This document shows, piece by piece, positions 21,706 to 33,136 of a stretch of DNA of 64,000 nucleotides. The stretch covers positions 2,852,001-2,916,000 of the forward strand of contig JABRWF010000003.1 of the NCBI GenBank assembly GCA_018343915.1, in the 5' to 3' direction. The notes under the pieces are model-generated. The model made no database searches, was not told the origin of the DNA, and was given only the letters and a program-made list of their open reading frames with translations. Numbering within the stretch: the first letter of the stretch is position 1; each line of letters begins with the position of its first letter. A program made the translations under genes and the position numbers. Source of the stretch: Agroathelia rolfsii (taxonomy: Eukaryota; Basidiomycota; Agaricomycetes; Amylocorticiales; Amylocorticiaceae).

Positions 21706-23939
21706 ATGGACCAAGACTCTGAGTTAGTTGCATCTGTCAAGCGTCTGGCTCATAACAACCGCGTTGCATTGCTAGACTACCAACAGGCCGTGCTAGCGTA
21801 TGCAGAGAGGCTGCAAGCTGAGCTTGAAGAGGGACAAGCACTTTTGGTTGGAATTTTATTTATATTGCACTACTTGCTATCTGAAACAGCTGTTAGGATG
21901 CCACAGGAGATGACGAGGATGAAGTATCTCTTGATCTGGAAATAGAGGTAGATGGTGATATAATCGTACCAGGCGCCATCAGTGCTACCAGCCTCTTGTC
22001 ATCCGCTCAGCTGCTTTCTGATGTGAGGAATATTCTCTCGGGAGCTTGGTTCTTTTCGTCAATGATATAAAACATAGAATTCCCCATTTCGGGAAGATGC
22101 GCTAAGACGACAAAGATACCTGAGTCACATAATGTGGAGCCCAAGTATATCTCGTCTCCGAATAAGCAACTTCGTCTCTGGCTAATAGTAACTGCAGTGA
22201 GAGATGACAAGGAACTTATTCAAGCAGTTAAATATGCGAACGGGAAGCAATACGATAAACTTCTGTAAGTAACTATATCAAGGATCATGTGTGTCACCAA
22301 GTCTCATCTATCTCGTAGGGTGCGGAGCTTATCCGAACAACTTCCCGAAAGAGATAACTTCCTTCAACACAATCTGGAAGACATAGACTGGGAAGATGTT
22401 TCAGGAATCGTATGTCTCAACCGTGGTGCATAATAGTATCACATAAGTCATTGAACTTCAGTTGTCAGAACACGTCAAAATACCCAGAGACTCTCTTTCT
22501 GTTCAAGTTCGATGGCTTGGACATCTACATCCCCGGTTTGATCATTCCTCCTGGTTGCAGGATGAGCATAATAAGCTAGCAATCTTGTATCAGGAGGCGA
22601 TCCACATGGCGAACGCCGTTGACTGGGAAGATCTTGCATCACGGCTCCAAGCATCCCTTCATGCTGGATCTGGCCCCAACAAGAGAGAATATCAAATCAC
22701 CAAGCCTCGCACTGTAGTTGCTTGTGTCAAGAGATCCTTCACGATATTACCTAAGGAAACAGAAAAGTTCTCTTTCGGAGCTGAAGACGATAGGAAGTTG
22801 ATCGATCTAGTCAATGTTTATGGTCTAGACAATTGGAATTTGGGTAATAATAAAAAAACCCTTCCGTTTGAACTGAAACAACCCTTTACTGACTCCATGT
22901 CAAGTTTCTCGTCATTTTGGCCCATCATGCACGAGTTTACGGGTGCAGCATCGTTGGGAACGCACTCTCAATCCGATAATACGCAAGGGTCCATGGAATC
23001 ATGAAGAAGATCGCATCCTAACCTGTGTTTTCCCTATGTTTCCTGAACAATGGACACAAATCGCCATGTTTGTCGTGGGACGGACCCCGGACCAATGCCG
23101 TGCTCGTTATAACGAAAAGTGGAGGATTGGCCAGTGGTCGAAAGGACAAGAACAAAAGCTTCGTGAACTCGTCTTAACTCACAGCGACAACTGGTCAGCT
23201 ATTACGCATGCATTTGATGGCAAATTTAGTATTTATCAGGTACTAATATTTATACACACCTATATTCTACTCATTGACAGTATTCTGCTAGTGCCAGGAA
23301 AAATGGAAAAAAATGCCAAAATCACTAATAGCGTCCGAATCTCCCCAAGATCCATTTGCCCCTACTGTGCATGCGTCATTGAAGCAGAACGCCCCACTAG
23401 TCGTAGACGACGTGCTTGGGCATTCATCTTGTGAAGTCGTATCACATTCTATGGCTCCCGATGACAATAGCACTACGACTTCTGTAGGTTACCACGTCTT
23501 TTCTCTTGATGGACACAACAAAAAGACAAGGCCACCACGAAAACGACGAGCTTCAACTGACAAATCTACGAAGCAATCATCTGGTACACCTAACACCCCA
23601 ACCCCACAGACAGGAGTACAATTCGCGACAAGCGATATGCTCATGCCACCCATTCGTAAACGAGGCGGTAACTCGAAGCGCACTAAGACGGCAGCCACCC
23701 CGTCTAAAGCCAAGAGAACCCAGACTGCTCTGAAGGGGCCTCCTGATGTCGTTCACCCAGATGATAGTGTGAGCAATTCTAGGGTAGGCGCGCCCGAAAC
23801 AGCAGCAAATCCTCAAGAGATAATAGACGAATCGACAGTCCAAACGTCAGGTGAACCGTCTTCCGCATCTCAAAATCCCCGACCACGACCCATACCCAAA
23901 AGACGATCCCAGAGGTTGAAAAATAGCACGATGTCATAG
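21706..23939 (+). CDS. Myb-domain protein, SNAPC4 (SNAP190)-like
   Basis: Proposed exons are 21706..21846, 21897..22022, 22107..22264, 22319..22409, 22462..22843, 22905..23239 and 23298..23939, about 624 residues. Several Myb/SANT repeats appear in order: IDWEDVSGI...VRWLGHLHP, SWLQDEHNKLAILY...VDWEDLASRL, FSFGAEDDRKLIDLV...NWNLV, VQHRWERTLNPIIRKGPW, and GRTPDQCRARYNEKW...SKGQEQKLRELV. This spacing resembles SNAPc190, the DNA-binding subunit that recognises snRNA promoters. The C-terminus is a basic Ser/Thr/Pro tail ending in RSQRLKN. The exon 2/exon 3 border is uncertain: the frame after 22023 has stops unless a later acceptor (near 22106) is used. It may also be named a Bas1- or Myb-like factor in annotations. 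Confidence 0.72.
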
Positions 23940-24051
23940 TACCATAACTATCTGTTACTTAGGATAATTATTCATTACTTCCAATGATAAATCAGATACC
24001 ATATACTCCCTCGCGAAGAAATTCATATGAGGTATACATATGGATGGAGAA

Positions 24052-24305
24052 TTATCTGCATCTATCATGCAATATGGGAATACGGACGCGGCGCTTAGCG
24101 GTGGCTGTGTCTTCCAGTGATGGAGTGATGGGCGAATGATCGAGCGACGCGTCTCCGAACAGAAATGGCCCGTGCGCAATCACTGGTCCGTGCGTCAACC
24201 AGCCCTATAAAACCAAGGCCAACGACGCATTAAGCACCTCATACTTACCTTGACGGATCGATCCCCTTCATGTACCTGGGATTGTTGGCTTCGAGAGCCC
24301 TTCAT
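24052..24305 (-). CDS. Candidate small gene (67 residues), unrecognised
   Basis: Between the converging SNAPC4-like and TAF8 genes, a minus-strand ATG at 24305 opens 19 codons to a GTAAGT donor, and a TATAG acceptor 44 nt later continues in phase for 51 codons to TAA at 24052. The second exon reads like protein (GWLTHGPVIAHGPFLFGD, HSPITPSLEDTA) and has codon composition like its neighbours. I recognise no family. The 44-nt intron is short and the region may equally be a 3' UTR, so this is only a candidate. Confidence 0.25.
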
Positions 24306-24694
24306 AGCACGGCGACCTTGTCCTCAGAGGGAGCTCGGGGTTTGTATGTGCTTCGGTGCATGCACCGTCTTAATATTTTCCTGTCCTGTTTCGGCCACTC
24401 TGGCTGGGCGGGCTCCTTTTTATTTTTATTTTTTTTGCACCTGCTTAACCCTAACCCCCGGTACATTTTTCGGCAGATTTCAAAACGTAGTGCATTATGT
24501 AGTCTTGTATACAATAGTCTTGATGAAAATGTTATAACAGTGACTCTCTAAGTTAGCTGTTATGTTGGTCAAAGTCACACATAAGGCATAGCATGCAATA
24601 TAGTCTAATATTATAATAATACACTAATACACAAGCAAGGAGCAACATGTATATATCCTTTTTGAACACAGGTCTGGTACATAAGACAACACTT

Positions 24695-25909
24695 TTAGTT
24701 CAACTTCCAGCGTTTCCGTGGATGGGTTGATGCCTCCCAATTAACAATATGACCAAACAGCTCCCCCTCCTCCTGACCCAAACTATCATCTGTCGCGACA
24801 AGCAGGTGCTGTAACGACTCTTGTACGAGTCCCGCCGTCTTGAGCTTTTTGTCTAGCGATGGAATGGCGGCTTTCTTTGGTGGCTCGACCTGTCATTATT
24901 GCACAGTGGACGGTTGATCAGGACGATGCTCATGAGAGATGTGGAAGATGATGAGGAACTGATACTGACCGGTGTACGTAGATAGGTATGTTTAGGCGGC
25001 AATTTTGGCAAGTCGTGTGGGAGCGTCATGAGCGTTGCGGGGACGAGGGCTGGTGCGCCTTCGTCGTCCGATGCCAGCAATTCAGGCGAAGGCGAGCGAG
25101 GAGGTGGCGGGTCGAGTATTATTGACTTGATGAAATCCACGTCTGATTGGGCTTTTGCGAGAGATGTTGATATTTGCAAGTTAGCCGATTCGTGGGCGAT
25201 GCACCGAGGCAATCCACATGTACACACACCTTGCTTTTGAGATGCGCGTGAAACCTTGCGCAGATCCTTCATGAAAATGTCTTGGTCTTCGCAAGCGAGT
25301 TGCAGGTCTGTTGCAATAGGACCTGCTCTGTTTGCCAAGTTGGCATACTCATGCGCGCGCAGGTATAGTCTCTGTACAACTTACAACAAGTGAGGATTAT
25401 TGGTCAATGAGATACATTCAAAAATATGACATACACGCAACAACCTCCAGTTCAAGCCTACTCATTACCCAAGGCTCTGCTGAGTCGAATCCGGCATTCC
25501 TCAGTTCGGATGTTAATAATCTCTTCATTGCCTTTGAGGCGACATCGGGCGAGATGCAGTTGACATCGGGCAGAGCATTTGGTCCAGACGGCGGGGGTGA
25601 GGACCGTGAGTGTGGACCGACCCCAAATACGGGCATTCGCGGTATTGGGATGGGCATCGCAGCATATTGGGGATACACGCCTGGTGCTGGTGTCCCACCT
25701 GGTGTCGTTGCGGTGGTGATATAGGGAACGCCAGTATATGGATGTCGGTAGTGTGCATATTGTTGTTGTTGTAGCGCCTGGGCCGATGCTTGTGCAGCCT
25801 GGACATATGCGTACGCTTGTTGCTGTTGAGGTTGAGGTTGCTGCTGCTGCTGTTGAGGTTGTTGCTGCTGTTGTTGAGATTGCTGCTGTGGCTGTTGTTG
25901 AGTGGACAT
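24695..25909 (-). CDS. TAF8: TFIID subunit TAF8
   Basis: Four exons (25909..25435, 25379..25230, 25151..24970, 24889..24695) give 333 residues. A Gln-rich N-terminal 60 residues is followed by a histone fold: ASKAMKRLLTSELRNAGFD, LELEVVAFVQRLYLRAHEYA, NLANRAGPIATDLQLACED. Then comes the TAF8 C-terminal motif LPKLPPKHTYLRTP at about residue 265. TAF8 pairs with TAF10 by histone folds and links TAF2 into TFIID. The intron 25152-25229 has length divisible by three and could be mistaken for coding sequence. The glutamine tract is encoded by mixed CAA/CAG codons (seen as TTG/CTG on the plus strand). Confidence 0.87.
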
Positions 25910-26086
25910 GGTAGTTTGCTCACAAGAAACACTTTCGATCAATGTGATTACAACGGAAGAAATTCAAGTTCATCCCACAACTTTGAACGGGCCGGGGCAC
26001 CTTGCCTTGACTCATCAGTCATCATTACTGAATCTTGTCTACTCACTATTACTTAACCTTTGCCTTTATTTACTTATTCCATCTCA
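25910..26086. promoter_or_regulatory. Shared divergent promoter, TAF8 / FMN1
   Basis: 177 bp separate the two start codons, so it must carry both promoters and leaders. No specific element was assigned. Confidence 0.4.
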
Positions 26087-26844
26087 ATGGCTGACTCGTC
26101 CGAGCCTTCTCAATCCTCTGTTGCACCGACACGCACAGACAGCTTTCGTGCTGCAAGACCGTCCATCGTCGGGCCTGACGTCCCCGAACCTCCATTCCCC
26201 ATCGTCCTCTCTGGCCCTGTCCAGCGGGGCTTCGGTCGAGGCGGGAAAGATTTGGGATGTCCCACAGGTAGGCTGCATATAGGCATACCCAATGGCCTCT
26301 CCCAACTAACAGCTTAGACGATGTGAAGCCAATCTACCTGATGAATCGCTACCGGCGATGAGCAATCTAGTGGATACAGGTGTCTATTTTGGCTACGCCC
26401 AGGTTGCTCCCTCCAAAGAAGGCGATTCACCCGGCGTCCTTACGGGTGAAGATGTGACCGTGCTACCCATGGTCATGAGCCTGGGCTGGAATCCATTCTA
26501 CAAAAATGAACGCATGACAGCCGTATGTGGTTGTATCGCTGTCTGTCATCATCGGCTCAATAAGTGATATCCAGGAAATCCACATTATGCACGATTTCAA
26601 ATCGGATTTCTACGGACATAATTTGAAGGTCATTGTACTGGGCTACATTCGACCAGAACTGGATTACACTTCCAGAGGTATGAACGTCATGTATCCAGCA
26701 TAAAATGGATGAACCTTAACAACATCGCATTCTTTAGAGGCGCTCGTAGAAGACATTGAGACGGACAAGAGAGTCGGGCTCAAATCACTGGACCGTCCTG
26801 GCTATCGGAAATTCCTGGCGGACCCATTGTTCGCATCGTCATAG
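26087..26844 (+). CDS. FMN1: Riboflavin kinase
   Basis: Four exons (26087..26267, 26329..26522, 26575..26677, 26738..26844) give 194 residues. The riboflavin kinase signatures are all there: [20 protein letters not shown] (ATP/Mg loop with the PTAN motif), [28 protein letters not shown] with the conserved Asn and catalytic Glu, and [17 protein letters not shown]. The enzyme phosphorylates riboflavin to FMN. The N-terminal about 40 residues are a Ser/Pro extension. It is divergent from TAF8 and convergent with uS11m. Confidence 0.94.
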
Positions 26845-27073
26845 CAAAGGAGTGGTTTGCGGAATTAGAATTAAGGGATGTATACACATATTTAGACTGG
26901 GCACTGTGACAGTAGTTTTAGATGCAAAATAGGATCTAATGCAAGATGTAGACAACGCGCGCATGGCCAGGTAATGAGAAGATCTAGTAATAACCGCCAC
27001 AAGCTATGGAAAGAGAATATCAGAAAGGCAGTTGATACAGCATAATCAATAGTGACAAACCGATGACTCGTCT

Positions 27074-27859
27074 CTACAACCGTCTTGCCTTCTTCGCCTT
27101 CGTACCACCAATCTTGATGGGTGTCTTGTCCGTCAACAGCCCAATCAGGTGTCTCACACCATCACCTTCGCTTGACTTGAGCGAACTGATGAACGCTTCT
27201 CTGCCCTGACCAAAGCCGTTGAATAATACATGCACACGCATGTGCTTGTTTTCCTGCGCCTCCTCCTGCAGCCTCCTGAACATCTGCATCGTGCACTGGT
27301 ACCCCGCCTCGTACCCACCCTCGTTACGTCCCTTGAAGCCAACACGACCGCCCGACCACCAGGAAAGGATGTGTCCACCTTCACGCGCGAGGGTCATAAT
27401 CACGTTGTTGCGGTTCGACTTGACGTGAAGGAAGTACAGAGGCGGGACGACCATCTCATTCTTCTCCGCATCGTATGCAACTGGGTTATTCGACGCGCGT
27501 GGTCGCGGAGGCGCGTAGCCGTCCTGGGGCGGCTGAGGTGGGCCCTGGGGTTTTGCTTCGCCAGCACTGGTAGCAGCAGAGACAGGGGTGCCCACGAGCG
27601 AGTCTATCTCGCTTGTGAACTCTGGAGTCATGAAGGAGGCAACGTTATTTGTTGATTTTTGAGATTTTGGAGAAGTGCCATTAGCAGAGGTTGAGGCAGT
27701 AGTAGACTCGGTCTTGGTGGTAGACTGGGAGTCAGGTATAGGATTGCCAGACGCAGGTGTGCCGTCTGTCGAGTAAAATGCCCATGCCGAGGGCGTATGG
27801 CGCTGTGCGAGAGACAAAGGAGTGCGCAGAGCAGCGCGAGCCCTAAGAGCGAGAGACAT
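27074..27859 (-). CDS. MRPS18: Mitochondrial small ribosomal subunit protein uS11m
   Basis: One uninterrupted exon, 261 residues. The C-terminal half is an S11 fold: YFLHVKSNRNNVIMTLAREG, GGRVGFKGRNEGGYEAGYQC, and HVLFNGFGQGREAFISSLKS, ending in a basic tail GTKAKKARRL. The N-terminus (MSLALRARAALRTPLSLAQR) is rich in Arg/Ala/Leu, as expected of a mitochondrial presequence, followed by a Ser/Thr-rich linker. uS11m binds the platform of the mitoribosomal small subunit. The symbol follows the yeast name. It is unusual here in having no intron. Confidence 0.88.
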   Translation of the reverse strand: MSLALRARAALRTPLSLAQRHTPSAWAFYSTDGTPASGNPIPDSQSTTKTESTTASTSANGTSPKSQKSTNNVASFMTPEFTSEIDSLVGTPVSAATSAGEAKPQGPPQPPQDGYAPPRPRASNNPVAYDAEKNEMVVPPLYFLHVKSNRNNVIMTLAREGGHILSWWSGGRVGFKGRNEGGYEAGYQCTMQMFRRLQEEAQENKHMRVHVLFNGFGQGREAFISSLKSSEGDGVRHLIGLLTDKTPIKIGGTKAKKARRL

Positions 27860-28007
27860 TATTGCGTCGTAGGATAGAAAGTGTGGACGGTGGCAAGACG
27901 CAATAAAGCCCAAGTGAAGTAAAAGCAAAGTGAAAACTCCGCCTGGAAGAAATTCACGGCTGTCTCCAACTTACCATCTTCCACCCACCACTGCTGCTGT
28001 TGCTGCC
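27860..28007. promoter_or_regulatory. Shared divergent promoter, uS11m / QCR9
   Basis: 148 bp between the start codons of two nuclear genes for mitochondrial proteins (ribosome and respiratory chain). The compact arrangement allows joint control; no motif was assigned. Confidence 0.4.
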
Positions 28008-28337
28008 ATGGCCGTTCGTATCCCATTTGCACCTAGTCTGCACGGCTCTTTGAAACTAATTTATGCACACTCTGCTTGCCTGTACAGTTCGCCAACACTT
28101 TCTACAACTCCATCGTGAAGCGTAACAGTACGTTGGCCATTCCGACAAACGCCGAGCACCTGCTTTGGCCACTATGTCGTTGTTCTTCTAATTCTCTCTT
28201 CTTACGTTCTCCTCTTCTTCAGGCGTCTACGTCTCCACTATCTTCGCTGGAGCATTCACCTTCGCCGTCGGCTTCGACGTTGGCATCACCAAATTCTGGG
28301 ATCACTGGAACCAGGGCGTATGTGTCAAATCCGCTCC

Positions 28338-28420
<83 letters not shown>

Positions 28421-28499
28421 TTTTACGCTGACGATTATAATTTCGCAGAAACAATGGAAGGATATTCGCCAGAAGTACCTTACTGAGGAAGAGTCATGA
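28008..28499 (+). CDS. QCR9: Cytochrome bc1 complex (complex III) subunit 9
   Basis: Four coding exons (28008..28013, 28088..28127, 28223..28317, 28449..28499) give a 63-residue protein: a short start, then ANTFYNSIVKRNSVYVSTI, one membrane segment (FAGAFTFAVGFDVGIT), and FWDHWNQGKQWKDIRQ. Length and the KRN...V.TIFAGAF pattern match Qcr9/UQCR10, a single-pass subunit next to the Rieske protein and cytochrome c1. The first exon may hold only two codons before a GTTCGT donor; that boundary is the weakest part. The last intron (28318-28448) is filled with a TC dinucleotide repeat. Confidence 0.85.
28341..28414 (+). repeat. (TC)37 microsatellite inside the last QCR9 intron
   Basis: 74 bases of perfect TC repeat read directly. 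It lies between the GTATGT donor at 28318 and the acceptor at 28448, so it makes up more than half of the intron and forms an extreme polypyrimidine tract. Confidence 0.98.
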
Positions 28500-28911
28500 T
28501 TATCCTACAATAGACAAACCGAGGTGGTGGGGGACGTGATTTCTCCAATTGGCCCGTCTCGTCGACTGGGAGTAGCCTAGCCCTTTTGCTGTAGACTTTG
28601 AGGCAGATCGTGTCTTTATATGATACTTCACCTGCAATAGCGAATGCCAAAACTATAGACGCATCATACTGTGTTTGCGTGAAACGTTCTCTGCTATGAA
28701 CACACAGCCAACAAACTAAGAATTTTCGGGGTCCATTTACAAGCAAATATATATGATCATGAAACCGTTGACGCGAATTCTTGCTATAATTTTATGCGAT
28801 ATACAAGCAAAAGAAAAAGAAATGGGGCCCTGTTCAAAAGCATGCTGCCAGGCCCTCGAAAGCATAATGGAAGAAATAACACTGTAGAAACAAATTCTTT
28901 TGAAAATACGT

Positions 28912-30395
28912 TCAAGGGCTACGGCTCCTTGAACGGCTCGAGCGAGTGCTAACAGACATAGCGGAGCCCGTTGAAGCTGACCGAGCCCTACGCACCGGTG
29001 AACGAGAGGGGGACATCGAGATTGGCGTGCGCGAACGCGAGCGGGAAGGTGACCTATCTGAGGGTGTACGTCCACGGGGAGGAGAGGACCGATCTCGAGG
29101 TGGTAGAGACCTGTTACGCCGCACAGGTGGCGAGCGATCTCGACGCGGAGGGGGCGAACGGCTGTCGCGACCACGACTGGGAGCTCCGCGGCGGGGCGAG
29201 GAGCGCTCCCGGCTGCGCGGGGGAGGCGTAGGCGGCGGTGAGCGACGTAGGTGAGGAGGGGGTGATCTGGATTCGAAGCGGCGACGCTGCCGTAGCGGAG
29301 GGGGAGGTGAACGTGAACGAGATGGGGAGCGCGAGGGTGAGCGCCGTCTGCTTTCATACCGAGGAGGGGGAGAGTCACGGCGCATGGGGCTGCGGCTTCT
29401 GTCCCTTCTAACCGGACTACGACTCCTGTCCCGCCGGATTGGACTGCGGCTTCTGTCTCGGTGCATAGGACTATAGCTCCTGTCTCTTGGAGGAGGGCTG
29501 CGGCTCCTATCACGACGGATAGGGCTTCGACTGCGACGGTCGCGATAATCCCTAGGCCTCTCGCGATCTCTACCACCATCTCTGTCCCGAGACAAGGGAG
29601 GCGGGCCCATCCTATCATCTTTCGCGCGTGCCTCCCTCTCTTTCCTCAGTCTGTCCTCCTCCCTCCGCCTCAACCTCTCTCGCTCCCGCCTTTCTGCCTC
29701 GCGCTTCTCCCTCTGAGCCTCATATTGTGCCCTCTCTTCTGCTCTCTTCTTTTCCCGCTCCTCTCGCTCGGCCATACGTTTCAGCCGATTTTCCTCCTGC
29801 TTCTCCCGGTCAAACGCATCGCCCTCACTGTAGTCCTGACGCGTGCCCAGCGCACGCGCCATTTTATCCAGTTCTGTCTTCTTTGCAACAGCAATGCCAT
29901 GTCTATCTGACGGCTTGAGATTTTTTCCAGACGGGGCGAGGGAGGCGAGGTTTTGTAGCAGCTTCGCGCGCAAGGCGCTCACCTGTGACTCGATTTCTTC
30001 TTCAGAAACACTGACAAAGATGATAATGAAAAGGACAGTTGTTGATTAGCTGGGTGAGATGGGCAGCAATCTCGTCAAGTAAGAAAAAACTCACCCGTCG
30101 TCTTCGAGTTTTAGCTGCAACTCGAGGCATTGGACTTCGACCTTGCGCTTGCGTTCATGTTCAAGGATGCCCTCGTCGGGCTCACGGTGTTTTGGAGGCG
30201 CTACATCCCACGCTGACTGGCGGTCCTGCGCCGTGTCATGCGAGCGGAGTGCAGAGAGGTTGCGTGTGACATAGCCATTCGTACCGCTGTATGAGGTTGG
30301 AATGGACTGATTAGACAACAATGGATATGGGATGCGCGATGCGAAACCCAAGCTTACCTGCCACGAGGAGTGGTAAGGCCAATGCCGTTGTACAT
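28912..30395 (-). CDS. CWC21: Spliceosome-associated CWC21/SRRM2-like protein
   Basis: Three exons (30395..30358, 30286..30095, 30010..28912) give 442 residues. The N-terminus is the diagnostic CWC21 sequence (MYNGIGLTTPRGSGTNGYV, then RNLSALR), followed by the cwf21 helix pair (VEVQCLELQLKLEDDGVSEE, ESQVSALRAKLL). A charged helical Glu/Arg region and a long RS domain with repeated DRSRSP units make up the rest. CWC21/SRRM2 docks near the catalytic centre of the spliceosome next to Prp8 and Snu114. The long RS tail makes it more like metazoan SRRM2 or fission yeast Cwf21 than the 135-residue budding yeast protein. Confidence 0.9.
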
Positions 30396-30819
30396 TCTGG
30401 TTTAGGTGTGTGACCGTTTGTTAAACGTGTGTATGAGTGAGTGCTGGCCTGTGGACACACAAACAAGAGCCTTGTGCGCTGAGTGAGAAGGCGTTTGGGC
30501 CAGCCTGAAGGGGAGTCAGTCAGTCGCCACAGTGGAAAGCGTCATTCACAGCCACTGCAGCGCCACTCAGCCACTTCAGCCACCGGAGTTGCCACCACGG
30601 CAGCCGGCGGACAACGCAATAGGCAAGCAAGGGGAACCCACCTCGCAGGCGTAATCGCAGCACCTTGCCGTCTGTCCTCGTCATTGCAGGTTTCACTCCC
30701 TCTTATACCCCGCACTCGTATATTTCACAGGCTTCACCATCGAGTGCACTTAGGGCACCGCAGCCAACACAACGTCGTCACTTAGAACACTCAGTCCTCG
30801 CCTCACGCGCTTGGCCGTC

Positions 30820-32472
30820 ATGAGTGCCGCATCCAGCACCAGCAACAGCAGTAGTGCTAGCAGCCTCCTTCTCCCTCCCGCTCGTGAGATTCCGAGTTCG
30901 TTCTTTTCCAGCGCCAAGAGCTGGTGGGCTGCGGGTGATAAACAGGGTGCATATGCTGAAGAGCGTCTTCTAAGGTATGTTCTGGAGCTTCGTTATCTCT
31001 CCTACTCGGTGATTATGGGATGCTGATATGTAACACTCGAAACACACAGACGATTGCCATTCTACCACCCTAATCCTGCTGAATCATCCCTCGCGCTACC
31101 TAATGAGCAGACTGTGCAGGCTTACAGCTCCAAAGTCGCCCTTGCATCTCCCAAACGATACCTTAACACCCTCTCGATCGTTTCTACCCCACCACTCTCG
31201 TCATCATCTGCATCATCAGAGACCACTCCACCACCTCCTCCGGCAGTCCTGCTACACGGTTATGGCGCCGGTCTAGGTTTCTTCTTCCTTAACTTTCCCG
31301 CGCTCGCCGCATGGGCGGGCCGACGCCGCTCCGCCGTATACGCCGTCGACTGGCTCGGTATGGGCCGCTCCGCTCGTGTGCCATTTAACATCAAATCCAA
31401 GCGCGAGGACATCAAGGAACGCGTAACCGAGGCTGAGGGCTTCTTCGTCGACTCGCTCGAGGAGTGGCGCGAGAAGATGGGGCTGGAGAAGATGACGCTC
31501 GTGGGGCACTCGCTCGGAGCGTATTTCAGTGTGGTGTATGCGCTCAAGTATCCCCAGCGGGTGAACAAGTTGATCTTGCTCTCGCCCGCGGGTGTACCGC
31601 ACGATCCGAACGGGACGACGCAACCGAGCAGGGAGCTTACGGACGAAGGTGGGCCTGGTGTGGATGGACCTGAGGGTGGACAGGCGGAGTTGGCGAGCCG
31701 CGGTGATGTGAATGGGATGCGCAAGGCACAGGCGGAGAGAAGACGCGAGGAGAGCAGGGCGAGGAGGTTGTTCACTTATCTCTGGGAGGAGGGGTGGAGC
31801 CCATTCCAGGTTGTGAGGTCTACACTGTTCTGGGGACCCATGCTCGTGGGCAAGGTGAGTTGGTTAGGAAAACGTGTTTATGGCCTTTTCTGAATGATGC
31901 TCCTTATAGTACTCATCTAGACGCTTCACTGGTCTTAGTGAAGAAGACACAAGAGACATGCATGATTACATCCTCAATATCACCCTTGCCAAGGGATCAG
32001 GCGAATATTGCATCTGTATGATTCCTCGGTGACCTTCATTCCCGCTTTGCAGTGCTAAAATGACCTCATAGCACATATCCTCGCACCTGGCGCTCATGCC
32101 CGTCTCCCCCTCGTTGACAGGGTTGCTGCGCTGAAAATACCAGTCACCTTTGTTTGTATGTCTAGATCAATTCATATTTTTGATAATCACAGTTTCTCAT
32201 CTCACTTTCATAGACGGTGATCAAGACTGGATGGACCCTGTAGGCGGCTACGCATCCGTCGAGAACTTGCGTCAAGCCGGCAACGGTCAAGGCAAGATGT
32301 ACATTGTGCCCAATGCTGGCCACCATGGTAAGCGCACAGCTTACCAACTTCTCCATTATTCCGGTTTCTAACAGTATCGTGCCTAGTGTACTTGGATAAC
32401 GCCAAGACCGTCAACGACTTGCTCATCAAGGAACTTGATCGCACGCCGACATCTACCCCTCGCTCGCCATGA
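30820..32472 (+). CDS. Alpha/beta hydrolase of the ABHD4/ABHD5 (CLD1/ICT1) family
   Basis: Six exons (30820..30974, 31050..31854, 31910..32015, 32072..32155, 32214..32327, 32387..32472) give 449 residues. Visible features: oxyanion region LLHGYGAGLGFFFLNF, nucleophile elbow GHSLGAY, Asp region YGDQDWMDP and the HX4D motif in NAGHHVYLDN. A Gly/Glu-rich insert separates the core from a basic cap segment. Relatives include yeast Cld1 (cardiolipin deacylase) and Ict1 (lysophosphatidic acid acyltransferase) and animal ABHD5. Whether this one is hydrolase or acyltransferase cannot be read from the sequence; Ser, Asp and His are all present. It is divergent from CWC21 with 424 bp between starts. Confidence 0.87.
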
Positions 32473-33136
32473 CGGTAATTATTACCGTCATGATTTATGG
32501 CACGAATTACGATTTCTCTTTTCTCTCGCACTATTATTGTGACACTATTATCGACTATTTCTTGATGGATTCTCATTTTCCTCACTAATTTTCTTTTCAG
32601 TTCCTTTTTTGTCCAAGGGCGCCTGCAGTAGATGTGTGCTTACAATTGGGGAATGTCATACCAGAACCTTTCCCCATTTTCTTTTCTCACAGACATACAC
32701 ACTATACATGGGTATATATATATATTAGATTGATGCATTTACTTTGTGTACTGTAATTTCCTGCATGACAATGCAACTGAGTTTATATTGTCATTGTTGG
32801 AGAGAGCCTTGAACAAGCTACGGCCGAACGATGGTGGAGTACTGACCGAGACAAGGCAACAATGAGTAGAGTTGAAAATGCGGGATGACTCCTTCACTGC
32901 TCTTTGCTCGTTCATAAAAACTGTAAGAACTGCATCCCGGGAACTTTTTCGTTTTGCACAGCTATTGTCCAGGCCTGCTGTGATATTTGTCTTTGTGGGA
33001 TATTGGTTTTCAACACAGCTAAAAGACCTCAGAACTTCTAAAGTGCTATTAAAACGAGCGACGACTCTACTGCCCTCTACTAGCGCAGCACCTCCCCAGT
33101 CCTCCCCTTCATCTCACCTACTACATCACTGTCACC
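32473..33136. other. Intergenic region, 3' flank of hydrolase gene and ARG8 promoter
   Basis: 664 bp without a supported gene. There is a (TA)n patch near 32711-32728 and a short inverted repeat around the hydrolase stop (GACGGTAATTATTACCGTCA at 32471-32490, a near-perfect palindrome) that could form a hairpin at the 3' end. The rest is presumed ARG8 promoter and leader. Confidence 0.45.
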
